Assembly: GCA_018894105.1 (NCBI GenBank)
Contig: CM032124.1
Span: 357,501-421,500, forward strand
Direction: 5' to 3'
DNA: 64,000 bases
Origin: Jacaranda mimosifolia
Lineage: Eukaryota > Streptophyta > Magnoliopsida > Lamiales > Bignoniaceae
Position 1 is the first letter of the stretch, and every line of letters starts with the position of its first letter. Made by a program: the position numbers and the translations under genes. Positions 11,907 through 24,368 of the stretch are shown here, in pieces. The notes under the pieces were generated by a model, which saw only the letters and a program-made list of their open reading frames with translations, ran no database searches and was not told where the DNA came from.

Positions 11907-12475
11907 TCATTCTAATGTGTGCAAACAAAACTTATCAAGTTCTAGATAGCACTGGATCTTCAAATTGCTAACACATATGGTAATTTATACCACAATTTTG
12001 GCTCAGATGGAAAAACATTTGCTGGTGTTGGCAGTATCATATTGGTCTTTTCTTTTCTTTTCTTTCTCGACTCTTTTATCTTTTTTTATTTTTTATTTTT
12101 GCGCCTTTTGAGAAAATCAAAGCAAGTTGTTTGTATTACGAGATAAAATGTGCTGGTAAATTCATTGAAGTTACTGTTTTCTTGTACTGGTTATACTTCA
12201 ATTGCATATTTTTTTTATTTTACGGAACTAATACACATTATATATAAAAAATATCTCATTACGATTTAAAGAGCAATAAATGTTATATAAAAAGAAAATT
12301 AATTTTTTTCTTTTAATTAAATTTGTATATATTATAAGGTATGTTGATGAATAAAATTAAAATTTTAATTTAAATTGCAAACTAAGCGATAAGGGATTGA
12401 ATCCAATTCAGCTATTCCTGTGGTAGTACTAGTAGTATATTATATTTGTTGACTAATAAAGTTTTTATCTATGTT
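11907..12475. other. 3' UTR of RID2 and AT-rich spacer
   Basis: The first 290 bases are shared with the second RID2 copy (33808-34107) and so belong to the duplicated block. The remainder is AT-rich spacer up to the LTR element. No gene is seen. Confidence 0.5.
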
Positions 12476-13176
12476 TGATGACGGTTAGATCAGTTAGATA
12501 GGGAACCGAGTTTGGATTGGGGTAGGATTTGACCTGAAGGGGTCTATGTTCTTGCTTGGAAGGGAAGAATCCTGCAATCACAGTTAATGTTAGGCTAGTT
12601 GAGGAGGCCTCGGCTTAGGCTCTTCCGACGCTCAAGTTAGTAGAAATCAACCACAAATATCGAGCAGCGGAGTAAGGGCTTTGAGTGTATATGAATGCGT
12701 ACCTCTAGAAGGTTGGGGCGAGGGTATTCATATCCTTCTCCCTTCGAGGAAATGTCCGGAGTGCCCCTGGTACACCTAGGGGCCTTTAGCTTTGGGCTAG
12801 GGGTAATTAGTCATTTCCTTGCCTTGCATATCTCCAGCTAACTGCCCTTCCAAGTTTCAAGGACATGATAGTACACTGTAGCGGCGCCTGCTGTGTCAGG
12901 CGGTGAGGGGGATGGCATGTGCCATTAATGCGGAGGCGTGATGCCCGTCAGTGCATTTAATGCGGTGGCAGAGTACTGTACAATTCTCGACCTCCTACTC
13001 GACCTCGCTATGCTCGATTGGGGTTGAGGAATTCCATGGGCCTTGGACGCCTGACTGGGCTTGGCGCTGCGTCTCTGGGCTAACCTAGTCGAGTGAAGTT
13101 GATGAGGCATATGGGCCTTGGGCGCCTGACTGGGCTACCTTGATTTGGGCCTAGGCACTTGGGCCGTCCCATATCA
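12476..13176 (-). repeat. 3' LTR of the small LTR element
   Basis: Read on the minus strand it begins TGATATGGGACGG and ends at CA. It matches the right LTR along its length apart from substitutions and a deletion of about 20 bases in the right copy near 14,106. Confidence 0.85.
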
Positions 13177-13805
13177 TGAGTCCCCCCACTTCGCAAGGCT
13201 AAACGAGGATTCGACGAGAAGTGTTGGCAAGTAGCGAAATCGGTGTTGCACCTGATGGGATACCTTCTTCCATTCTTGCTGATCTGCCTGAGATGCATTT
13301 CTGCCTAGTCTGAATCTGGAGCTTTGACCCTATCACGCTGCAGGGCTCGAAGGGGCCAAATGTTATGGTCAATGGAATCTGTTACCTCCTTTCTTGGTGG
13401 GGGGTGGGCTGCTTCCCTGGGAAAGCGACCCGGGCTCAGTTCTTGATTGGTGCCTTCGCGATTCCGATCACTAGGAGTGCTCTTCTGGCTGTGCCCTCTC
13501 CGGAGCCGCAGGCTGGGGTGTGGTACTAACTGCCGGCTCTGGCTACACGGCATGCCTATTTAATGCGACTGAGAGTTGGGCTGAAATCTACGCGGAAATC
13601 TACTCACTGATGAGCTGCATTAACTAGGGCATTGTTAATTTGACCACGGGCTCAGGCTGAACGCTGGATCCTTGGGCATTTGGCTCTGGGTTCTGTCGAA
13701 TGGGAGGGGAGCTGGACCTCCTATTTTCTTCTCTCCCAGATGGAGCTCGCCTAGTGTTTAATATTTTCGATAGAGGATTCAAGTTTTCCCACAGACGGCG
13801 CCAAA

Positions 13806-14483
13806 TGATGAGGGTTTGATCGGTTAGATAAGGAATCGAGTTTGGATTGGGGTAGGATTTGACCTGAAGGGTCTATGTTCTTGCTTGGAAGGGAAGAATC
13901 CTGCAATCACAGTAAACGTTAGGCTAGCCGAGGAGCCCTCAGCTTAGGCCCTCCGACGCTCAAGTCAGTAGAAATTGACCACAAATATCGAGCAACGGAG
14001 TAAGGGCTTTGAGTGTATATGAGTGCGTACCTCTAGAAGGCTGGGGCGAGGGTATTCATATCCTTCTCCCTTCGAGGAAATGTTCGGGGTGCCCCTGGTA
14101 CACCCAGGGGTAATTAATCATTTCCCTGCCTTGCATATCTCCAGCAAACTGCCCTTCCAGGTTTCAAAGACATGATAGTACACTGTAGCGGCGTCTGCTG
14201 TGTCAGGCGGTGAGGGGGATGGCATGCGCCATTAATGAGGAGGCGTGATGCCCGTTAGTGCATTTAATGCGGCGGCAGAGTATTGTACAGTTCTCGACCT
14301 CTTACTCGACCTCGCTATGGTTGACTGGGGTCGAGGAATTCCATGGGCCTCGGACGCCTGACTGGGCCTGGCGCTGCGTCTCTAGGCTAACCTGGTCGAG
14401 TGAAGTCGATGAGGCATATGGGCCTCGAGCGCCTGACTGGGCCACCTTGGTTTGGGCCTAGGCACTTGGGCCGTCCCATATCC
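13806..14483 (-). repeat. 5' LTR of the small LTR element
   Basis: This is the right-hand copy, 5' in the element's orientation. The outer end reads CCATATCC on the plus strand where the other LTR has CCATATCA, so the terminal base is changed. The target duplication follows directly. Confidence 0.82.
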
Positions 14484-14908
14484 ATGTTATTATAAAAACA
14501 AAGACCGTTTTATGTTTAAAATAGAAGTTATTTTTGTTCATTTACATAATTTGTTCTTTTAATTATTTTATGTTAAATAGTATATATATTTAAAATAATC
14601 TATTTATATAATTAAATTTATCTAATAATATTAAATAATAAAATATTTATTAGTTGAGTTATACATTGAATAATATTAAACTAATAAGCATATCTAACAA
14701 TTTAGTTAAATTTAATTAAAATATTTATTAAAATAGAAATCATATTAAAAATACCATATATATATATATATGTATACATATGTATATATCATATATATGC
14801 ATTATTTTATTTTACTTTTTACTATATAATATAGACATGAATGCACGTGCATTTCTTCTGACCGCGCGTAAGCATTGTTCTTTCTTTTTTCTTTCCTGCT
14901 TTCTATTA

Positions 14909-15133
14909 AAAACGACGTCGTATTATTATTGTAGTGCTTTGTTGAGTTGTATTGTTTGCCATAATACTAGTTCACTGAATTGTCCTGTTGTGGAACGGTT
15001 AGAAGAAAATATGAATTTTTTGGATTTTATATTTCCTTTTTTCCCTAAACGACGTCGTTTTGTTATTGTAGTGCTTTATTGAGTTGTACAATTTGTGATA
15101 ATACGTGTTTATTGGTTTGTCCTTTGTGGAACA
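14909..15133. repeat. Two-unit tandem repeat, each starting with ACGACGTCGT
   Basis: Units starting at about 14,909 and 15,047 (period about 137 bases) share a leading palindromic ACGACGTCGT, then TTATTGTAGTGCTTT, TTGAGTTGTA and a closing TTGTGGAAC segment. They sit just upstream of the RPS17 pseudogene. No coding role is evident. The region before it, 14,489-14,908, is AT-rich with no gene. Confidence 0.65.
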
Positions 15134-15144
15134 TACTCAGCAGA

Positions 15145-15333
15145 AACAAGAGACATACGCTGAAAAAGCCTCTCATTCACTATTCTCTACCGCGTGCCTC
15201 ATGCCACTCCACAGGATTTCCATACCAACAAGAAAATTCTCGAAGAGGTCGTATAATCCGGTAGAAGCACCTTTGTAACAAGATCTCTGGGGTTCTCTAC
15301 CCATTTGATGAAGCGTGTCCAGAGGGGACCTAT
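15145..15333 (+). pseudogene. 40S ribosomal protein S17 pseudogene, 5' part
   Basis: Conserved eS17 peptides appear in shifting frames: DFHTNKKILEEV, then NKISG after a frameshift, then FSTHLMKRVQRGP in another frame. The upstream CTGAAAAAGCCTCTC fits the N-terminal KKSS segment. Several indels and an internal stop exclude function. Segments are adjacent with no recognisable introns, so a processed copy is possible, although plant eS17 genes often lack introns anyway. The Copia element has inserted immediately after the RGP codons, and the remainder resumes at 21744. Confidence 0.75.
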
Positions 15334-16221
15334 TGTTGGAAGTACATATTATAAACAACAGTTCATATAAAGTAATTATAAAACAGTTTATAATCACGGG
15401 GCAGTGTTTGTAAAAACAATATTATAAATATTCCAGAAAACAACAAACAACAATACTGATATTCCAAAATTATTCAGTTGCAATTTAGTTTAACATAAAC
15501 ATAAACCAAAACAAACATATCAATTTGGAATATAAGAACAGAAATACAAAGATCAGTATATCTAAATCGAGAACTTATCTCAAAGTTCTGTATCGTAACA
15601 GAAATCAGATTGAATCACCAGAATCTGATTTGCCTTGAAGAAATTATTACCCCTACTAGTGCATAGGGTGCAGCAAAACTTCCTCCAGGATAAGACAGTC
15701 TCAGAAGCCTTTTGGTGTACTCCAAAAGAGCTTCGCCTCGATCACCACTCAGTCGCCAGAAAATGATAAACAACACTATTATAGAAATATATGAGAGGGA
15801 TAAAAGAGAATCTGTTGTTTTGCCTTTAGTCTACACTCAACAGACTAATTTATAAGCACTAGGAAGGGGAGCACTTTTGAAGTTATTTCCATGTGGGACA
15901 ACTAAGGTAAGCATTATATATATTAGTAAAGTTTTTCAAATCTTTCTTTCTTTTCCGATGTGGGACAATTCATCTTATACTACCAAGGTTCCCACAATTT
16001 TTGTTCCATTTTCAACGTGGGGCACTAACTCCCCACTACTTTATCTCCAATAGCAATGTGGGACAAATCTCACTTATAGAATTTATGCTTGTTAAATCCC
16101 TTTTTAAACTTCAAACATCTATGAATTTCATCTAGTAATTGACACTAATCCAAAGAAATAAAACATCTCTTTAACATGTAATTAGCTCCAAATATCAATA
16201 AAATGGGTGCTAATTACAACA
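15334..16221 (-). repeat. 3' LTR of the Copia element
   Basis: It starts TGTTGGAAGTAC on the plus strand and ends ATTACAACA. Its homology to 20852-21738 runs full length. Flanking CCTAT marks the outer edge. Confidence 0.9.
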
Positions 16222-16777
16222 ATCCCCCACAAATCCATAGTGTTGTACTATCAAGATTATCGTAACTTGCTTTTAGTAATGGTACCTTTCGGTTTGAACC
16301 ACTACCTAAGTTATCCAACTTATGTCACCACAGGGACAAATGGATCTAAGCCTTGAATTTGGCCTTTGGATGTGTTGGCGTCCATTGGTAACAACAAGCT
16401 ACATGGCTATACAGTGATCTTTAAGTTTGACACGTTACGACCATGTGTCCTGATCTCGATCCTGTATCATGAATGTTTTCAAGGAATAACCCTTTTCCTC
16501 TAGTTGCGGCCAAACGACTACATTCACTTAGTTGGGCATCTCCAGGGTTGCACTACTTGCGTCTTATAAGTATGACTCGACCCCATTCAGAGTTAGCACT
16601 CTTACTTAACTTGCAGTTAACAGCACCTTCCAGGTATGCCAGGGGACAGACTCAGATACTAAGGTATCAGTTAAGTTTAGGTGCACTTTAACACACTTAA
16701 CAACTTGTTTATACCACATTGAACCTTCCTTGTGGGATCTTCACTTGGTAGGTTGGGTTGCCACTGCAGGTGCATTG

Positions 16778-19700
16778 CTAATGGGTTTTCAGTCCCATCC
16801 CCAGCCTAGATTTTTGGAATAAGGACAACTCAAGTCCTTTAGTCAAAGGATTGGCCATGTTGTCTTTGGATCCAACAAAATCAATGGCCATAATCCTATC
16901 AGACACAAACTCCCTTATAGACTTTAGTCTAACTTGGATGTGTCTCTTGGTCTTTTGATTATACTTTGAACTTCCGATCTTTGCAATTGTGGTTTGACTA
17001 TCACAATGCACTGCAATTGCAGACAAAGGCTTACTAACCATTGGTAATCGGATCATTAGCCCATGTAGCCACTCACCATCTGTTCCAGTTGTGTCCAAAG
17101 CACATAACTCTGTCTCAAATGTAGATCGAGTTATCAAAGTCTGTTTAGTAGACTTCCAAGAGACAACGCCTCCACCTAAGGTAAATACATACCCTGAACA
17201 CCCATTATTACCAAAGTTTTGGCTATCCAGCTAGCATCACTATATCACTCAAGTACTGCAGGGAATATGCCATAATACAGAGCAAGTGATGTTGTGCCCT
17301 TAAGATACCAGGGTGCTCTATCCAAAGCCTCCCAATGGATTCTATTGGGACAACTTATATACCTCGCCAGCTTTGAAACTGCAAATGAGATATTCGGTCT
17401 TGAGCCATTTACAAGATATTGCAAGCTCCCAATAATATGAGAATATCTCAATTGAGACATAGGAATACCACTTTTATTCTTGAAAAGAGCCACAGAAGGA
17501 TCATGCAGTGTCTTAGCAATTTTACATTCCTTATAGCCAAATTTCTCAATTATCTTCTCAATATAGTGATATTGAGAAATAGCTATACCCCCAGTTGATC
17601 TAATCAACTTGAGTCCAAGAATCACATTAGCTTTACCCATATCTTTCATTTCAAACTTACTTTTCAAGTATGATTTTGTCTCATTGATAATCTCAATGGT
17701 AGAACCAATCAATAAAATGTCATCCACATATAAGCATAATACAATACAATCATCACCTTTAACTTTACAGTAAATGCACTTATCATTATCATTTATGCTG
17801 AAACCAAATGATAAAATAGTTTTATCAAATTTCTCATGTCATTGGTTAGGCGCTTGTTTCAATCCATAAAGGGATTTAACAAGCTTACAAACCTTTTGCT
17901 CGTTACCAGGAGCTACAAATCCCTCAAGCTGATCCATATAAATTTCTTTCTCAAGATCACCATATAGAAATGCTGTTTTCACATCCATCTGGTGAATCGG
18001 GAAACTATATACAAAAGTCAATGCTATAAGCACCTGAATTGTAGTCAATTGAGCAACCGGAGAATAGGTATCAAAGAAGTCTATTCCCTCTTTTTGTCTA
18101 AAGCCTTTGGCAACTAATCTGGCCTTAAACTTATCAATGGTTCCATCAGATATAAGTTTCTTTTTAAAGTTCTATTTGCATCCAATCATAGTACACCCCG
18201 AAGGCAAATCGACTAATTCCCATGTCTTATTAGAGAAATCCATCTCACTTTTGATAGCTACCTTCCATGCTTAGCTTCAGGTGAGGCCATAGCATCCTTG
18301 AAGGTCATAGGATCATCCTCGATATTGTAAGTGATGAAATCACTTCCAAAATCCTTGACGACCTCAGCTCTCTTACTCCGTCTAGGTTCATCTGGTTTTT
18401 CAACTCTAATGGATACTAAACCAAAACTACTTGGAAAACCCCTCACATTAGACATGTTTTCCACATGATCAGGAATAGACATCGATGTAAGAGCTGAATC
18501 TAAAGAAATATCATGAGGTATTCCAGTTTTCATTGGAAACATGTCCTCAAAAAACTTGGCATCACGAAATTCCACTATTGTGTTAACCTCTATGCCTGGG
18601 ATTTCGGATTTAATCACCAAAAATCTCATTACATAGCTTGTTTCCACATAGCCCAAGAAGACTGCATCAACAATTTTAAGACCAGACTTTTTCCTCTTGT
18701 GTTCTGGGACTAAAACTTTTGCAAGATAGCCCTACACTCGGAAATACTTTAAGCTAGGTTTTCTGCTTTTCCAAACTTCAAACGAAGTGCTTTCTTTATG
18801 TTTGAGAGTGACTCTATTCAGAATATGGCAAGCCGTATTCAAAGCTTCTCCCCACATATATTTAGGCAGTCCTGAATTCAAAAGCAGACTATTGATCATG
18901 TCTTTAAAGGTTCTATTCTTTCGTTTTGCTACCCCATTAAATGAGGGAGAGTATGGAGGAGTCTCTTTATGGATAATACCAAAGTTTCAGCAATATTCAT
19001 TGAAAGTTTTAGACTCGTACTCTCCTCATTTATCTGATCTTAACCTTTTAAGTTTCTTAACAGTTTGATTTTCAGCTTCGCTTTTAAAAATGATAAACTT
19101 TTCAAGTGCTTCATCTTTATGTTTTAACAGATAAACATAACAATATCTACTGCAATCATCTATAAAGGTAATGGAGTATCTTTTCTGATCTTTAGTTAAA
19201 ATTCCATTGAACTCACAAATATCTATATACACAAGCTCAAGTATTTCAGAATTCCTTTCAACCGATTGATAAGGTTTTCTTACTTGTTTAGCCTCAGCAC
19301 ATACTTGACATTTGTGACTACTTTCAATATCATGTTTATGTATCAAATTTAAGTTCATCATGCATTTAATAGAACTAAAATTTAAATGGCCTAAAAGACT
19401 ATGCCAAACAGTGGAACATTCAACAGTGTTCACAAAAGAAAAATTAGAGTAATCAATGTTACTTATGCTTGAACCAACATTTTCAACTCGCACTTTGAAT
19501 AATCTATCAGACAAATAACCCTTTCCAACAAAAGAACCATAATGTAAGATTACAACTTTATTGTACTTAAAAGTAAGTTCATAACCTTCCCTAACTATTA
19601 CAGAACCACTTATTATATTCGTACGAATCGTTGGAACATGGTGCACCCTTAGCAGAGATAGTATGTGCCCCGAAGGAAACTTCAGGTCCACGCGTCCTAT

Positions 19701-20802
19701 CCCAAGCACTTTGGCAGCACTTGAGTTCCCTATCTTACGGATTTTCCATCAATTGGCTAGTAAAACACAAATAGCAATTTATCAGCACAAACATGTAAAT
19801 TTGCCTAGTGTCAATTAACCAATCAAAAGGTTTATAAATAGATAGGAGCTAAGGTTTCAAAGAAACATATCCATCAATAGTCATTTCTGGAGCCCTAGCT
19901 TGACTAGGTTTCTCCATAACCATGTTGACCAGAGCTAGCCCAGTAGACTCAGGTTTAGCTTTGGCTTTCTTAGAGGGCCACTCTTTAGCTCAATGACCTA
20001 CCTGTCCACAATTCCAGCAGGGTTTGTTTGCTTTTGGTTTTTTGTTGGCCTTGGTTTTGCTTTTATTTATGGTTTTAGAGTTCGAGTTCATTTGGTTCAT
20101 TCTATTGAACTTTTTCTTCCCTTTAGTAACCACATTTGCCTTAGGTAGGTGCTCAACCGGAACTTCATGAGTTTGACTCCGGTGTTCTTCCTTAATGCTT
20201 ATGGCAATCATAAGATCATCTAGGGACAACTTCCCTTTCTGATGCTTGAGTGTCATTCCAAAATTTCCCCAAGACTTGGGAAATTTATCCACTATGGGCA
20301 TGACTAGAAATTTCTCAGAAAGTTTCATCTCAGCATCAGCAAGAGCATGCTCAAGATTGATCAGTTCATGTGTTTGTTCAGTTACAGACTTTCCCTCAAC
20401 CATCTAATACTTCATGAACCTAGAAACAAAATACTTCTCAAGCCCTTGCTCTTCAGTATTATATTTTCGGTCTAACTCATCCCACAATGATTTAGCAGTG
20501 TACGAGTCTGAGCAGTATACATCGAAGAGAACATTTAACAGTGACGACAAAATTATCCCTCGACCTAACTAATCTTTCTCAGTCCACTCAGCTATTTCAG
20601 CTGTTTTAGGGTCAGTATCAGTAGGTTTAGGTATAGTCACTTGAATCATTGAAAGAAGACATTTCATTGTGAACCAAAATTTCATTCGCTATTGCCGACG
20701 TTTGAAAAATTAGCCCCCAAACTTTTCTGGCAAGCCAGAAAGGTCCACTTTTGAGGACAACAATGAACTAGCACCAAAACCACTTGCAGATGAAGAAGCC
20801 AT
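16778..20802 (-). pseudogene. Copia gag-pol polyprotein, disrupted
   Basis: Reading from the ATG at 20802, fragments appear in family order. First comes a gag region with a CCHC knuckle start (CWNCGQVGH, about 19,990). Next is a GAG-pre-integrase motif (WHSLLGHLNF, about 19,400) and an integrase core around 19,150-19,250 (FIDDCSRYCYVYLLKHKDE). Reverse transcriptase pieces include DVKTAFLYGDLEKEIYM near 17,950 and the YVDD-type site near 17,727. RNase H ends at about 16,778. Numerous in-frame stops and frameshifts separate these blocks, beginning about 30 codons into gag, so no polyprotein can be made. It resembles the TNT1-94 type of plant Copia protein. Confidence 0.9.
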
Positions 20803-20851
20803 TTTTAAATAAGCAGTTTAAATAAACACTAAAAAATAATTTCTTCAAGAT

Positions 20852-21738
20852 TGTTGGAAGTACATATTATAAATAGTAGTTCATATAAAGTAATTATAAA
20901 ACATTTTATAATCACGGGACAATGTTTGTAAAAATAATATTATAAATATTTCAAAAAATGGCAAATAGCAGTACTGATATTCCAAAATTATTCAGTTGCA
21001 ATTTAGTTTAACATAAGTATAAACCAAAGCAAACATACCAAATTGGAAAATAAGAACAAAATTACAAAGATCAGTACATCTAAATCGAGAACTTATCTAA
21101 AAGTTTTGTATCGTAACAGAACTCAGACTGAATCATAAGAATCTGATTTGCCATGAAGAAATTATCGCATCTACTAGTGCACTGGGTGCAACGAAACTTC
21201 CTCCAGGATAAGAAAGTCTCATAAGCCTTTTGGTGCACTCCAAAAGAGCTTCACCTCGATCACCACTCAGTCTCCAGAAAATGATAAACACCACTATTAT
21301 AGAAATATATGAGAGGGATAAAAGAGAATCTATTGTTATGCTTTTAGTCTATACTCAGCAGACTAATTTATAAGCGCTAGGAGGGAAACACTTTTAAAGT
21401 TATTTCCATGTGGGACAACTAAGGTAAGCATTATATATATTAGTAAAGTTTTCCAAATCTTTCTTTCTTTTATGATGTGGGACAATTCATTTTCTATTAC
21501 CAAGGTTCCCACAATTTTTGTTCCATTTTCAATGTGGGACACTAACTCCCCACAACTTTATCTCCAATAGCAATGTGGGACAAGTCCCACTTATAGAATT
21601 TATGTTTGTTAAACCCCTCTTTACACTTCAAATATCTATAGATTTCAGCCAGTAATTTGTACTAATCCAAAAAAAATAAAAAATTTCTTTAATATGTAAT
21701 TAGCCCAAATATCAATAAAATGAGTGCCAATTACAACA
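20852..21738 (-). repeat. 5' LTR of the Copia element
   Basis: The right-hand LTR in window coordinates and the 5' LTR for the minus-strand gag-pol. I could not recognise a standard initiator-Met primer site just inside it. Confidence 0.9.
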
Positions 21739-21743
21739 CCTAT

Positions 21744-21850
21744 CTGTGGATCCAATAGAGCACGGTGTGGGTTTCGAGTCCTATGAGTTAGCTATTGATC
21801 TGATGTGGGCGGCCACGATGCTCTGTCATTTAGCCTGCTAAGATTTCTCC
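21744..21850 (+). pseudogene. 40S ribosomal protein S17 pseudogene, 3' part
   Basis: It continues the S17 reading from the other side of the Copia insertion. The ATC TGT GGA TCC codons follow the RGP codons. The segment near 21,775-21,805 (TTTCGAGTCCTATGAG then TTAGCTATTGATCTGATG) resembles the nucleotide pattern of the conserved DFVPDESAI region. It is more degraded than the 5' part, and the end is uncertain. Confidence 0.5.
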
Positions 21851-24365
21851 ACGAAACTTTTGACGTCTGTAATATACAACTATCAAAACTCAGTAATGCA
21901 ATAGGCATTCCCAAATCCCACCAGAATTAGGTAATAGAAATTTTCCCTATCGTAGGTAAGAATTTGTAATCTTGCTTGATTTGATTTTTGAATAGTTTAT
22001 CTTTTATTCTGCTCAAGAATTTTTTTTATAATTCCTTCAATTTTAGGATCGACCTGTGTCTTTTATTTAGATTTAGGTGTTTAAATTTGAGACTGTACCA
22101 AGTTTGTGGTCTTTGCTCATTGAAGATTGTTTTTGAGCCTTCAAAGTTTAATTGATAATTTTTATCAACTTTCTTCTTCTTCCTTTTAAGAAAGGTGCAT
22201 TTCCCACCCTTTTTTCCTTCTATTCTTTTGTAGGGTATTTTGTGAAGTATTATGCTATTGTTGCTCTAAATATTGTTTCTTGGATTTTCTTTCTGTGTTT
22301 CTAATGAATTAGTCATTTTAATTTTATTTCCCGTAAAGCCTAAGAAAGTTAGTATTTGCTGAGATTGAATTCTTTGAAGACCCTAGGTATTTAGGAAGTT
22401 ATTTTAGCACTATAACAATAAAACTCCGCATATAAGTCACTTTTGAATTCTGTTTTTGCATTGTAAAAGTAAAGACATATACACGATTGCATCTATGTCG
22501 TTGAAGATCTTTTCTGGTTTCATGATTTAGAATTTAAGCTTAAGTTATTACAAAATCATCTATGATAAGAAAAAACAACTTAGTTTAGATGATGAAAACT
22601 AATTTGAATTTTTGCTGGGACATGTAATTTTTTGTACAAACTAATGAATTAGTTATTTTAACTCTGAAACAATGTTGCGATGATGGTCACATTGATCAAC
22701 CTCTTTTATCTCTTGTTGTTTACAAGCAAAAAGAAAAATCGTGATATTTGGATTCTTTGTCTTCCTAAATGTACCACCACATTAGATGTATTCATTGGAA
22801 TGATTGCATGAGCAGAGTATTGCCATTTGCTTTGTTTAATTCATCTTTCTTGGGCTTGAGCAGAAAAATTGTGTAGTTATGTTCACTGTTTCAATGTTTT
22901 AGTGCATGGTTTTTATGATTATGCTTAATGTTTAGCTCAGCGGAAGCAAAGCATCTCTTTTCTGCATTAATGACGGCTATCAAGTCATCGTTTAGTTAGA
23001 GCAAGCTTACTACTTATTCATGATTTTCTTGCAGAAAGCTTCTCGTGGCTGTTGTGAGAAGATTACCAATATTAAGAATTCGTAAGCTTTTGAATCCTCT
23101 GAAATTTTTGTGATCGGTTGCTAGCCTTCTAGATAAACTGAATTATGAGTTAATACTTTCTCTTTCAAATTTATTGGTGAGACTCCGTTTTGTTTTTATC
23201 TCCACAACTCACACTAGCAACTCTCCATCTCATAAAGCGCCGCAGATGGGCTGAGATTGAAGAAATTGCTGGAATTAATCATATTGAAGTTTGGCTCAAG
23301 GCAATGGATTTAACTCGAGCAATTGCCAGTAGAATAGGCATCGATGGTGGAGGAGCTCTCATTTGATTATGGGCTCAATGGAATAGTCTACAGGGTTGCT
23401 TCTGCTAAACCTACACCTATGAACACTTCAATAAGAATTCCATGACTTAATAATTGAGAGTGGTCTAATATTCCAAAAATTTTACTAATAATCATAAAAT
23501 GTTAGAGACGCTTCCATCTCTACTAAGTGTCAAGTACGAAAATGAAAATACATGTTTTGATTACTTGAATTGATTTATCTGACTAATGTATTCACGTATG
23601 GACATTCAGTTCATGTGCAAACTGTATTCTTATGGTGATTCACAAAACAGAAGTGCCATAACATGATTATTGTCATTTAAAAGGCAATGGTAGTTGCTCT
23701 TCAATTGCAGCCGTTTGTGTGAAAGCATATTTCTTTAATTTTCTATCATGGACATTTCTTTAGCAAAAGTAGTCTTGAGTATACTTTTTATCATTACATT
23801 TTTCTTAATTGAAACATTCGTTTAAAAAGGATTAAAGGAAAAACATTTAATCAACATAATTATATTATTCTACTTGATCATAAATAAACATGGCTGTACA
23901 ATTGTTTAGTAAAATAATTAATTAGACTATCCATTACATCAAGATATCAATGATTGATTAATATAATGGATGATTCTAAATTAAATGGTACATTTAAAAA
24001 CAATTTCAAAATTGATAAATATTCGCACTATGACAAACTGAAAACATTGTAATTAATATGGAGTCTTGAGGCCTTAATTGTATAACCTTGCAATCCTATT
24101 TCTTTTTTTCCAAAATAAAATATCAATTATTCTATTTGATAAATTAAGATGCCAAAAGTTAATTTAGATAATAGATAGTATTGAAATCCAAAAAATAAAT
24201 AAATAAATTACTGTTAAAATAGTCTAATATAAAAACAGTATATAAATAGAACTAACTTAAATTCTGCTGCTAAATTTGAGAGTTATTAAAGCTAAAAATA
24301 GAATAGATGCTATGGGACTATCTTACGACATTTGTCTTTTATTGCCATACGCATTAGGTACATAT
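21851..24365. other. Intergenic AT-rich region without a recognised gene
   Basis: It contains one unexplained open segment (23181-23366, listed separately) and otherwise only AT-rich sequence. No known gene family was recognised. Confidence 0.4.
23181..23366 (+). other. Unassigned exon-like open segment
   Basis: An open frame of 61 codons follows a stop codon and ends in TGA. Its second half looks protein-like rather than random: RRRWAEIEEIAGINHIEVW followed by a short Leu/Ile-rich stretch and a Gly-rich tail. It lacks an ATG at its start. Splice-like AG sites at about 23,215 or 23,243 could make it a last exon. I do not recognise the family; a gene fossil is the simplest explanation. Confidence 0.2.
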
Positions 24366-24368
24366 TAA

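Larger units (their letters stand above)
12476..14483 (-). mobile_element. Small non-coding LTR retrotransposon
   Basis: Two direct repeats of about 700 bases bracket a 629-base interior. The element is flanked by the 5-base duplication ATGTT (12471-12475 and 14484-14488). On the minus strand the right repeat is the 5' LTR. It ends in CA and is followed by a primer-binding-like TTTGGCGCCGTCTGTGGGAA (13786-13805), whose first bases match the 3' end of tRNA-Asp. A G-rich polypurine tract (AAGTGGGGGGACTCA, 13177-13191) precedes the left LTR. The interior shows no gag or pol, so it needs enzymes in trans, as TRIM or LARD elements do. A solo LTR of the same family lies at 56216-57030. Confidence 0.85.
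15334..21738 (-). mobile_element. Ty1/Copia LTR retrotransposon (decayed)
   Basis: A complete 6.4-kb insertion bounded by LTRs of about 888 bases (15334-16221 and 20852-21738), each TGTTG...CAACA. A perfect 5-base target duplication, CCTAT, lies at 15329-15333 and 21739-21743. The polypurine tract next to the 3' LTR reads, on the minus strand, TTTGTGGGGGAT (16222-16233). By eye the LTRs differ at roughly one base in ten over the first 130 bases and less beyond, so the insertion is not recent. The pol gene order places integrase before reverse transcriptase and RNase H, which defines Copia. Confidence 0.93.

Noticed and set aside
12925..13553. Three minus-strand open frames in the small LTR element
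   Set aside because: They fall partly in the LTR and show no gag, protease or pol motif; GC-rich sequence simply has fewer stop codons.
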